Assembly: GCA_032209605.1 (NCBI GenBank)
Contig: JASFXZ010000013.1
Coordinates: 11,677,901-11,741,900, forward strand
Length of the DNA: 64,000 nucleotides
Reading direction: 5' to 3'
DNA from: Mactromeris polynyma
Taxonomy: Eukaryota; Mollusca; Bivalvia; Venerida; Mactridae
Shown here: positions 32,101-40,958 of the stretch, piece by piece
Layout of the letters: the number at the start of each line of letters is the position of its first letter
Position numbering within the stretch: position 1 is the first letter of the stretch
The notes under the pieces: model-generated
Seen by the model: the letters and a program-made list of their open reading frames with translations, nothing else
Told to the model about the DNA's origin: nothing
Database searches by the model: none
Translations under genes and position numbers: made by a program

Positions 32101-35100
32101 ATTAGAATCAGTATGTGTGAGTGCTTTCTGCTTCAGATCTTCACAAAGTAGGTCTATCAACTGTACCTTGTTGTCTGTGTTGGTAAAGACTGTTGACTGC
32201 TTTGGTAATGGCGTTTCGGTTGACAACTTATATGAGATGGATTGTGGATCAGCCCTTCCCATTCGTGTGCTTCCCTTGATGCTGAATTGAAAGTATCTAT
32301 CAAACACCAAGTAGACATTGCTTGTGCGCAGGAGTAGGGATATGTAACTCCAGAATCCATCTAAGTAGCTTTGAATAGTACCAGTCTTTGGCCAGTGAAT
32401 GCACCACAGAATTGCACATCCATCAACAACAATCGTATCTGGTTTCTCAGCAAATCTAGTAGGCTTCGTTATCTGAAGTTTCTTTTTAAGGATGGATTTC
32501 GATGTTGCTACCCTCATGTCACCATTGTCGTCGAACATGGATGTAGGTACTGGTGCAAGTTCATGAGACATAATATCGTTCAAATCCACAGATCGGGATG
32601 AAAGTAATCCAATGACTCGACTATAAATCAACTGTGTGTCATATATAATAGACGTTTCACCAAATTTCACATTCTTCTTATTAATTTTCATTGTAATTAC
32701 TTTATTAGTAATGGTAGTATTGAACCCTTCTGGCCAAGAACATTCAAACAATTCCATTTGTGTCTTTCCTATTGTCACAGCATTGTCTACATTTACTAAA
32801 TTTGAGCTTATCTTTCCTGAGACAACATTTACTATACCTTCTGGGTGTTCGTCAGATTGCAAAGGGTGTATTGAAATTTCTAACTTTTGGCGAATCTGAG
32901 CACGATCTTCACTATCTGCTGATATACGGGCATTTCCCTCTTCTTTATGTTTGGTTACAATGGTAGTCGCATTAGCATCTCTCATACGCTTGATGTCTTG
33001 CAGAAGACGGCTGCATGTGTGCAAACTTAAGGCCCAACGCTTGACGGATTCTTCTTTCAACGTGATTCCAATAAGACCACCTGGGCCATGTCCATACCTC
33101 ATAAAGGTCGATTCAATGAACATGTCTGACCACAGTCCATTCCATATCCCATATATTTATGCATATTAAACATATTTAAGACCTAAGTAACATAAAACAT
33201 ATCAATTTGCACATTTCTATACCCTTAAAATAATGTAACCAAGAAGATATTTGAATATACTGACAGTATCCAAATTTAGCGGCCATCTTGGCGGCCATCT
33301 TGGATTATTTCAAATTGCCCAAGGGTGACAAAGTGTCATACAACAGATTCTGAGAGAGGACATCTTCCCGAACATTTTGGTACCAAAACATTTTGTGTGT
33401 ACTCCAAAGTTAGGTTCTGCATATATATATCACTGGCTGGCATCTGGACTATCACTCAAGATCCAAACTGGAATTCGGTCAATTGACCGAAATTCAGTAG
33501 ATTTCAGGAAGGCAATGTACCCCTTATCGAAAGGCTAACCATTCCGCATCAAGGTTACAAACGTTGTTCGATTGAAGCCTTGATTGTTAATGTAAGATTT
33601 GATTGGTTTACATAACACTGATATGCAAATAGCAAAACACAAAAATGAAATATCTTACAGCTCCTTTTGGTAAACTTTTCATCTCTTCATACAACACTTT
33701 CTTTTCCTGTAACTGAAACAAAACATACTTGTATAATTACAGCAGCTAATTATAATGTCACATAATTAATTATACTGGTTTAATTCATTCTCATATAATA
33801 ACTGTGTAACTAATCATGGCATTGACATCATTTCGAACCTGGGTTACATAAACAAATAGAACATAACCATTTTAATAAATATGTGTCCATATTCAGTCAG
33901 AAGGCTTAAACGAGGGATATCACAGAATTAAGCACAGGAGATTGTCACGAGTTCTCTCCCTGTATCCCTTCTAGAGTTCTCTACCTTTATCTGTTCTATA
34001 GTACATGTATATATAGGGAGAGAACTCTAGACGTGATACAGGGAGAGAACTCTAGACGGTATACAGGGAGGGAACTCTAGACGGTATACAGGGAGAGAAC
34101 TCTAGACGGGATACAGGGAGAGAACTCTAGACGGGATACAGGGAGAGAACTCTAGACGTGATACAGGGAGAGAACTCTAGACATGATACAGGGAGAGAAC
34201 TCTAGACGGGATATAGGGAGAGAACTCTAGACGTGATACAGGGAGAGAACTCTAGACGGGATACAGGGAGAGAACTCTAGACGGGATACAGGGAGAGAAC
34301 TCTAGATGGGATACAACTCTAGACAGGATACAGTGAGAGAACTCTAGACGGGATACAGGGAGAGAACTCTAGACGGGATAAAGAGAACTCGCGACATACA
34401 CAGTGTTATGGACAAACAAATTTACCAGATCTTAGTAGCATCTTATACTAGGATAAATGTATAAATTTTAGTACGATGCCAGGAAGGAAAAGTGCAAGAG
34501 TCAGGCAGGGTCAGACAGGGTCAAGCAAGGTCAGGCAGGGTCAGGATATTTTTTTCTATCTATCGGTATTGTCACACCTCTCTTGACAGAAGCGTGTGCT
34601 ATAAAAATTAGTGTGGAAAAAATAAAATACCATAGGTAAGGGTCCCTGCAGACAGCAGTTATTGGTTGGAAAGGTTTTATGTAAAATTGACCCCTATGAC
34701 TTTGACTCCAATAGAGTTCCTCTTCTACCAGCGATCAATATGTGGACCAAGATTGAGGAGGGTAGATCAAGGCGTTCTCGAGTTATTGATTGGAAAGGTT
34801 ACGGACTGAGACATGCAAAGCAATATGCCCCCTCTTCTTCGAAGGGGCATAATTAATTGACATGACAATTCGAACGTACAGGATGGTAGTGGATTACTGT
34901 GCCAACCCCCTTTGATAAGACTCATTGCCAACGAACCATCAAACAACTGTTAGTTTTAAAAGCAATGTGTTAAAATTATTCATTATCACATTCAAGTGTC
35001 ATTTCTCCTCTTAACGCATCCTTACCATACCCTCGCCGCTATGTCTGCACAGCAGATTTTAAGCGAGTATCCAAGTTGAAGTTACTGTTTTAGGTAGACC

Positions 35101-35866
35101 CTAGTCCTACAAATATAACTCCTAGCATTTGTATTCTTCATGTTTTACCTTCATTTTGATGATATTTTACGTTTTCTGTCAAATGCGGAGTCACTCTTTA
35201 TATAGGATCCGATCGAAATTTGGTCGGGACGATTTTATGCATATAAAATCAAATATTTCATCAATAAAGCTTATGACATAATAATAAATAATCAATTATG
35301 GTACAGTTGCAACAAAAACTATGAATGAAACACTCGCCTTGATAATGCAAATTGAGTTTAAATCCGATGGGTAGTCAAGTAAACAGCTCTATTTAATGGC
35401 AGACGGTGACATACAGCGTGTTGTTTACATCGTGATAATTACCATTTTTTGCGGTTTTCATTGGTGTTATGCATGCAACTAAATCAGATTTTGGCAGCAT
35501 TTGACATATCTATCCGAAAAAACATGTGGTAAAACAATATAATCCAAGTGTTTAAATTTGTGCAGAGACTGACTTTGCTACGCGTTTTTGATGAGATGTT
35601 TTTAGACTCAATGCTTGACAATGAAGGTAAAATATGAAAGATAAAAAAAACAAATATTGAAAAATGAAGGTAAACGTGAAGGATCTAGCACGGTTGTCTA
35701 ATTGTTTGGACTAAGTAGACCCTAACGATACAGGCCTGTACTGTCATACGCATGTGCTTAATACCATATATGAAAAGAATAAGTAGTTGACAGAGCACAT
35801 ATCGAATGCAATACTTACAAAAAAAGAAATAAGTTGACCACTTACTTGTCTTTGTTTGAGATCCAT
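29007..35866 (-). CDS. ASDURF: ASDURF-like prefoldin-type PAQosome subunit
   Basis: Four minus-strand exons: 35866-35846, 33712-33659, 30218-30143, 29104-29007. All junctions are GT-AG and in phase, giving 107 residues. Exon 3 encodes SVFKQQQNSLIYFKAN and exon 4 begins KTLDSLTEEYKQCE; the (Y/F)-(K/R)-QQQNS-x-I-(F/Y)-F core, the following charged helix and the L-D-x-L-x-x-E-Y end match vertebrate ASDURF. The whole protein is predicted coiled coil, as in prefoldins, with a short acidic C-terminus. Known role of the family: subunit of the prefoldin-like module of the R2TP/PAQosome co-chaperone, acting with URI1, UXT, PFDN2, PFDN6 and PDRG1. In vertebrates it is translated from the 5' leader of ASNSD1; no ASNSD1 coding sequence is visible downstream here. 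Its second intron holds a transposon, its first a minisatellite. Confidence 0.85.
29166..29460 (+). mobile_element. SINE family S1, copy 3, in ASDURF-like intron 3
   Basis: Plus strand: head gatccgtagtccagtggtaa, anticodon arm ctggacttgtaatccag (TGT, Thr-like), B box ggtttgattcc, body, then aaataaaggcaaatac and an A-rich tail. Nearly identical to 27866-28168 in reverse. Confidence 0.9.
30143..30218 (-). CDS. ASDURF: ASDURF-like exon 3
   Basis: Acceptor ttattattttag, donor aaaa|gtaagt. Carries the family core KQQQNSLIYFKANKDKVFEE. Phase 0 in, phase 1 out. Confidence 0.88.
30327..30612. repeat. Left terminal inverted repeat
   Basis: Inverted copy of 33153-33451, nearly identical except for a short difference near the outer end (agagggggtaacctaac against agccagtgatatatatatgc). 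High arm similarity suggests recent insertion or arm conversion. Confidence 0.95.
31129..33123 (-). CDS. FEN1/XPG-like nuclease with C-terminal CXC cysteine cluster (transposon-encoded)
   Basis: 664 codons, uninterrupted. Residues 231-470 show the FEN1/XPG order of acidic sites: IVVDG (D234), VFDRY (D275), HEEAD (372-375), CDDTDV (398-402) and GCDTVARLSGIGK (455-467), the last being the helix-hairpin-helix metal/DNA-binding turn. Residues 608-645 hold nine cysteines in C-x-C and C-x3-C-x-C spacing resembling tesmin/TSO1-type CXC zinc domains, then an acidic tail. The frame is open 11 codons further upstream (to 33156, giving GIWNGLWSD just before the Met), where it meets a stop at the inner edge of the TIR. 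Proteins of this type that I recall are conserved further N-terminally, so this copy may be 5'-truncated. Likely role: DNA cleavage in transposition or a helper function; not a host gene. Confidence 0.85.
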   Translation of the reverse strand: MFIESTFMRYGHGPGGLIGITLKEESVKRWALSLHTCSRLLQDIKRMRDANATTIVTKHKEEGNARISADSEDRAQIRQKLEISIHPLQSDEHPEGIVNVVSGKISSNLVNVDNAVTIGKTQMELFECSWPEGFNTTITNKVITMKINKKNVKFGETSIIYDTQLIYSRVIGLLSSRSVDLNDIMSHELAPVPTSMFDDNGDMRVATSKSILKKKLQITKPTRFAEKPDTIVVDGCAILWCIHWPKTGTIQSYLDGFWSYISLLLRTSNVYLVFDRYFQFSIKGSTRMGRADPQSISYKLSTETPLPKQSTVFTNTDNKVQLIDLLCEDLKQKALTHTDSNKSLMITGSSDVPLEIQMGVSISRHDLKTSHEEADVIITQQAVYAATHGAKCVKVICDDTDVFVLLIHFYSLTKLSSVMLMEGTSGERTIVDIGATVAKHQPIMPSLLAAHALTGCDTVARLSGIGKVKVTKLLDKGTELRHLGELDCTLDEVVSEATTFIAGCYGKGGNNMSDVRYEVWKSKVGRKAMRKMPKLQTLPPTTESFRENVKRAHFQACVWKSSLDPDPPDLDVELFGWRKDLSLKVLVPVTVPDNTTPAPACVMKLISCSCSSETPCVTNRCGCNNANLACTLFCKCNETGNCENRCTKEAMDDDSNESGSDTDN
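33153..33451. repeat. Right terminal inverted repeat
   Basis: Inverted partner of 30327-30612. The nuclease reading frame begins at its inner edge, leaving almost no leader, so a promoter would have to lie within the TIR itself. Confidence 0.95.
33659..33712 (-). CDS. ASDURF: ASDURF-like exon 2
   Basis: Acceptor ttgtttcag, donor gct|gtaaga. Encodes LQEKKVLYEEMKSLPKGA, phase 0 on both sides: the first helix and turn of the prefoldin-like hairpin. Confidence 0.85.
34015..34385. repeat. 25-bp minisatellite in ASDURF-like intron 1
   Basis: About 15 copies of gggagagaactctagacggg followed by ataca. A short inverted prelude (gagttctctccctgtatccc) lies at 33950-33970, so the array begins beside a reversed copy of its own unit. 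Confidence 0.95.
35846..35866 (-). CDS. ASDURF: ASDURF-like exon 1 (start)
   Basis: Encodes MDLKQRQ and a consensus donor gtaagt. The ATG context is gaaaaATGG (A at -3, G at +4). Only 21 coding bases, so the assignment rests on context, phase 0 and the strong donor. Confidence 0.7.
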
Positions 35867-36525
35867 TTTTCAAGTTTTGCTCAAAAGGAAACGTACAGCA
35901 CTGACTGGAATATTTTTGTGTAAACTTCGGGAAAAATCGTTGTGAGAAGGGAAAGAACTGTGTATGACTTTGGTCGTGTGTAAAAGACAGAGACGGGCAG
36001 CGTGACGGACAATTCTAAGAGAGCTGGGGACTAGCCTGGATTACCTGCCCTTGCCATTACATTATGTGCAGAGTACGCTGGGTACCAGACTAGCTGGGGA
36101 CGTGTTTTTTGTGGTAAAAAATAATATTTATGACTGATATAAATAAGTTTTTTTTTAAATAGAACTATAAGGACTGTAGATATATATGTTTAATATTTAG
36201 ATCTAGTTCAACTTATGTACCAATCTATAGTTTAGGTATATAAACTTGGCGTTTTCTTAACCAAAACCAACTTGTAAATTAAGTCAACTACTTAATACTT
36301 TGTTTCATGTTGCATTGTATATATGTATGTCCATATCTGTTATATGTAGTTTGTACAGTGCTTTTGAACGTTTATGTTATAGATGAAAAGAGCGCTATAA
36401 AAATCTGGTAAATAAATTTAAAAAAATAAAAAATAAGTGTAGGTAGATCTACAGTTTTGGAAAATCACCTAAAATCGAACGATATCACTTCTTCTTTTTC
36501 TTCTTCCCATTAAAGTCCAGGGCCC
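35867..36525. other. Upstream region of the ASDURF-like gene
   Basis: Presumed promoter and 5' UTR on the minus strand; no TATA box or other element is clear enough to call. Contains the microtract cttcttctttttcttcttcc at 36487-36506. Confidence 0.3.
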
Positions 36526-36528
36526 ACT

Positions 36529-36745
36529 CTGGAGCCCCGAACTCCCGAAGTATCTCAATTTGAGCTAAATCTCAGCTCAAATATTGTCTCAAATCGTTGA
36601 GATTTTCCTCATCTAAGACCGGACTTAAAAAACGGTATTACAAAACGAAAAAAGATGAGATGAGTTTTTTTCTCATTTTTTTTCAAGAGATTCAAATGAG
36701 ATTTGTCTCAATGCTCAATTTGAGATGCTTTGAGAGATCGGGGCA
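36529..36745. mobile_element. MITE-like inverted repeat with TCTCAATTTGAG motifs
   Basis: Ends gagccccgaactc and gagagatcggggc are inverted; both flanks carry atctcaatttgag/ctcaatttgagatg palindromes. No coding content. Confidence 0.65.
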
Positions 36746-37357
36746 GGTACATTTTTGCGTTATTATTTACAATTATGTCAACATCGTATAATTATGAGAA
36801 TAGCACTTATATATACCAGTTAAACATATGCGAACACATGTAATAAATCACCACAATTCCTCTCGTCAGCACATTTGAACAAACTTAACGTCTCAGTAAT
36901 ATAAATAGTTCTGGGAAATAGTTCTAATTAAGACAAAATTAAACACTGTCTAGACCGCATTTCGTGCAACAGGTCCATCCTTATGATGTGGTAATGATAC
37001 GAGGAAACATATTGACACTGAAACCACTCAAGTGTATTTCGACTTCACGCAAATGTATACATCGTCATTGCTCACTAACACACTAGAGTAACAACATATA
37101 GCGACACAATCGTATGATGGTTTGTGAAATCATAACCCTGATTATGCTGCAGAATTCGTTTTCTAACATACAAGTCACTATTTTAATGTTCATCCGATTC
37201 TGGCATTGGTCCGCCTACAGGTATTGCATATGTTTCTGAATAATTTAGAACTTTGTCCAGAACCAAACTGTTACTTCTAAAATATGTGTACACATGTATA
37301 CATTCGTACTTATTCATCCTCTCTCGCTTTGTTAGGCAAAGATAGATCAACAAATAG

Positions 37358-37675
37358 TTCCCACATCTACCGTGAATATTTACCTCCCATGTTCTTAATC
37401 ATGAGCCATTTTGATAGGCAAAACTGATATAAGCACTTATAGGAGTAATTCCCAAATATGTGATTATTGAGAAAATATCAAGAGAATTTGCATGTGACAA
37501 CCACTTTTTCTTCAATTTTCTGAGCCATGTGGGTATCTTGATATATTGCATTCCGTAAAATATCTTCATCCTTACAGCATTTTATTTGTTGATAAACGGC
37601 ATTACATGCATAATGAACTCATGCCTTAAACCAAAATTATGCATAATTTGCTGTACAATCAGATATAAAAAAGAA
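37358..37675. mobile_element. MITE family D, copy 3 (disrupted)
   Basis: The left half is a good match to 23461-23790 up to ctgagccatgtggg; the middle is replaced by unrelated sequence; a short right-hand remnant (aatcagatataaaaaa) follows near 37660. A hairpin element lies beside it. Confidence 0.7.
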
Positions 37676-37696
37676 CTTATTTATTATGCACATGGC

Positions 37697-37853
37697 TCTG
37701 CGTAAGACGTCACAAAAAGAATATGGCGCGGCACGGTAAATCTAACGATGTCAGCATTTGTGCGGGTATGCCTTTTACCTCGTATGGGTACCGACATCGT
37801 TAGATTTACCGTGCCGCGCCATATTCTTTTTGTGACGTTACGTCTTACGCAGA
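37697..37853. repeat. 157-bp long hairpin
   Basis: Arms of about 57 bp: tctgcgtaagacgtcacaaa and onwards through gcggcacggtaaatctaacg, with the complement at 37791-37853 (two small mismatches). Loop of about 40 bp. Near-perfect arms suggest recent formation or a mobile hairpin element. Confidence 0.95.
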
Positions 37854-38760
37854 TGTGAATACCGCGAAAACTTTAAACATGTATTTTCAAATGTAAGTTT
37901 GTAATTATCATTTTTGTCATTTTACACTATTTTGTGTTAACGCTGATAATTAATATTTTAGTATTGCCTCGTACACTGTGTATTCTCGAGTTTTGCCATT
38001 CGTGCGTTTGTTTTCATGATGGTATCTATGCAGTGTTTACATGATCGCGAAATTTTACTACATTTTATCTGTACAACATAATAGAACCGTTTTAGATCAT
38101 TCACACATGAGCATCAGGGCTAACCGGCGAAGTAAAGTTACCACATCAAACCATGTAGAATGTTTATGTTATAATTAATTATTTAAATATTATAATGCGC
38201 GTACCAAGTCTTCCATATCAGTGATTGATTCATGAACACAATTCCATTTATTTTCTTTATTGTTATGTAAATAATCAAAGTACAGTAAACGTTAGTTTAC
38301 ATGGAGAATGTTGAACAGGGAAGAGTTTAACAGCAACGCGAAATCCTTCTCCGGCCTTTCAAGCACCGTACCGATTTTTGGCAGAATTTCCATCATTCGA
38401 TTTACCAGTTTTATACGCTCACAAATGGGTGACGAAGTCATACAAGTTAAAGTATTCTGTTTCAACGGTATTGATTGTTGCAAAAAAATGCATTCCTTAC
38501 AATAACATATCCGACACCATCGTTTATAATCTCAACCGAATCACCCGTTACAGCGAGAGAATAAACTTTCGAAAGTTAACCCGCATAAATATCAAAGGAC
38601 TGGAGGTGCTGAGAGGCGCTTTAAAGGCAAGACTGCACGTTTTCTATTTTCTCCTACTAGTATTATAAATTAATACGCGACTGTTTGGGACAATGCCGTT
38701 AACTAGTATGTCATACAATGATCGTGGTGAGTGTCAACCTCGTATGTACGGCATACAGAA

Positions 38761-39024
38761 TACACTCAACAAAAGTTCTAATTGGTCACTTATTATTTAT
38801 TGAAGAGACCATACCATATATATCCGTTTTATGACTTTAAATTTTTGGGTTATTAGTGCTGATCTTTTGTAAAAATCACGCAATAATCAATATGGATTAA
38901 TGTATTCTAAACAGTTGCACGAAGAAAGTATTTATGTGATGGTGTTTGCATTGTTGAATTTTCATTCACTGTTAAATAATATCAATAAAATCCAAGTGAC
39001 CAATTAGAAGTTTTGCTGAGTGTA
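38761..39024. mobile_element. TA-bounded MITE with 28-bp inverted ends
   Basis: Left end tacactcaacaaaagttct then aattggtcac; the right end is its inverted copy, gtgaccaattagaagttttg then ctgagtgta. A diverged relative seems to span 19481-19675 (acactcaacagcc, ggtgaccaattag). Confidence 0.85.
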
Positions 39025-40620
39025 TACTATCGTGTGTTCAAAGGAGATCATGTGTACATTGTATTTTAAGTTTGCATTTATTTTATAGACAGCTCACAAT
39101 ATTTACAATCCTTTCCAATCTTAAAAAAAACGTCAGTTGTAACAACCACAACAAATCACTTTGAACAAGTTCGGCTACACATGAGGAGGAAAATGCGCTT
39201 ATAGGCCTACATGATGAATTCGTTTTATGTTTGTGCTTTGTTTTGTCTAATCGTATGCCCCGTTATGAATAAATAATAAATATAATTTCTTCTACACCAT
39301 CAACGTGAAATGCACATCGAATTTAAATAGGAAATGCCGAACAAAATTCCTAATCATTTTTTTTAAATTCCAACCAACTCCATGTAGTGTCTAGCAACAC
39401 GGACAACTCCAGCGCGTTTATTGCCACCAAAATGTGAATTTAAAAGTCGATACAATGGTATAATTTTCTCGAAACATCCTATATGCTCGTCCTGCTACAA
39501 AAAGGGATTACCGTATCTGGTGATTTTTCCAAAAACATTCGCTGTTTCAAATTCTTCAAAATCCCTGAAATCACACTGGCCTAATTACCTGAAATTATTC
39601 TGAAATTTACCGGTCGATATCTCCGTTTCCCAGACGACGTATAACATGGCTAAACTATTACTAGTATTGTAGAATTCATTTGTAAGTATAGCGCTGAATT
39701 GACCTAAAGTTGCCCTAAAATCACATCAAATGACATGTAGATAGGCATTTATCTAGGATACCCCTCTCTCCCATGCTCACGGCAGACATTTGGCTGGGAC
39801 AGTCGGCGCGTTTTCAGAATTCACACAGTTGCAAATGGTGGCAACCGAAAGCGAAACTAGAAATTAAAAAATATATGCTAATACGCGCACCTGTAGTGAG
39901 AAAATAACGATTTAACAATAGAGATTTCATTCCTGTCTGATAAGCCTAGTTACTTATTGAACAAACCCTTGAGTGTATAGATCCAATGATGTCGATCCGT
40001 TCCTCTGATCTGGATTGGTCTAGACAATATTGATACCGTAATCGTGAATATTCACGAAGCTGCGAACAGCAAAAAAGCAAAAAAATAATTAATAGTCCCA
40101 TGACTTTGTAGATCTTTAGTTTTGTATCTCGGATATTTACAAATTAATAAAATATCGTTTATTGTCTTTGATAGAACACCTATCGTGGAAAATCAATCAG
40201 AAATCTGGCCGAGGTATACCTCTGCAAAATATATTTTCATTGTTGTCGAAAAGCTAACGACGTTCGCATCATGGATCAGTGACCATTAGACACTTAGTGT
40301 TTTAGTAAAAATGCCAACTTAAGGTGTGTTTAAGTACATAGACTAACATAATGATAAATTAGCGTTGCTATTAATTACCTCCCTTGGTTTCATAGTAAGA
40401 GTGTGTCAGTATTATCTCCCTTGTGCTACCAGGACGGTAATTAATTATAATTATTCTGGTGGAAGAGTTTCTATTCATTTAGTGAGATGACACACAAACT
40501 AACATATGTGTTATGCTATTTATCGTATGCCTTAAAATTCCACCCCATTAAGATCGAATTAACTTATTTCTTGTCGCACGGGAGGTAACTACAACTGACT
40601 AAAAATTCGTCTAAAATAAT
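39025..40620. other. Intergenic stretch upstream of MED1
   Basis: No ORF with recognisable content and no array. AT-rich single-copy-looking DNA that may include distal regulatory sequence. Confidence 0.4.
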
Positions 40621-40900
40621 TTCTATAAAAAATTGTAGCAACTGACGTATGGCTCCATCTAGCCAATCACAGCGAAGTTTGCTGATCTGTGCTTGTTTTC
40701 ATTTTGACGGGCAGTGATTTTCCGTGGCCAAATTCAATGGATATATCATAGATGGTATTCACCAACAAATACTTAAGTGCATAGACATGTAAAGCATTCA
40801 TTCACCTAGCAAGAAATGTGCTTGTTGTGTCCATAATGTGGCGAATTTCTGCAAATTTGAGCTTGACACTAGAGGCCGCTCGCTAATGTGAAAATCAAAG
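40621..40900 (+). promoter_or_regulatory. Presumed MED1 promoter/5' UTR
   Basis: A CRE-like tgacgt (40643-40648) and a CCAAT box (40663-40667) lie about 240-260 bp before the start codon. The transcription start cannot be placed. Confidence 0.35.
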
Positions 40901-40958
40901 ATGGCTACCGATGTGGGGCTTTCCCCAGAAATCTTAGAAACGGAGGCTTTTTCTCCAG
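40901..40958 (+). CDS. MED1: MED1 exon 1
   Basis: Encodes MATDVGLSPEILETEAFSP plus one base; strong initiation context (aaagATGG) and donor ccag|gtaatg. Phase 1 joins correctly to the exon at 54409. Not conserved enough to recognise alone. Confidence 0.75.

Larger units (their letters stand above)
30327..33451 (-). mobile_element. 3.1-kb TIR transposon encoding an XPG-like nuclease
   Basis: Ends tagtccagatgccag and ctggcatctggacta. Terminal inverted repeats are about 290 bp (30327-30612 and 33153-33451). Direct TCA duplications lie at 30324-30326 and 33452-33454. The boundary is confirmed by receptor intron 1, which reads through the insertion point (gagtgaccagcaatc) with a single TGA. The TIRs contain paired caagatggccgc motifs; more lie at 30629-30650 and 30793-30822. 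A 3-bp duplication, long TIRs and an XPG-type nuclease recall, as far as I remember, the AcademX group of the Academ superfamily. No second ORF fits inside, so it may be a deletion derivative or a minimal element. Confidence 0.92.
30219..33658 (-). mobile_element. ASDURF-like intron 2: candidate introner (copy 2) split by a transposon
   Basis: The parts outside the transposon (33658-33452 and 30323-30219, read on the minus strand; 312 bp with one TCA retained) align with receptor intron 1 (321 bp) from near the donor to the acceptor AG. Exons on either side are unrelated to the receptor exons. Both copies lie on the sense strand of their host gene. Confidence 0.75.

Noticed and set aside
38290..38670. 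Overlapping ORFs of 63-96 codons on both strands
   Set aside because: Looked for protein similarity by eye and found none; cannot be distinguished from chance.
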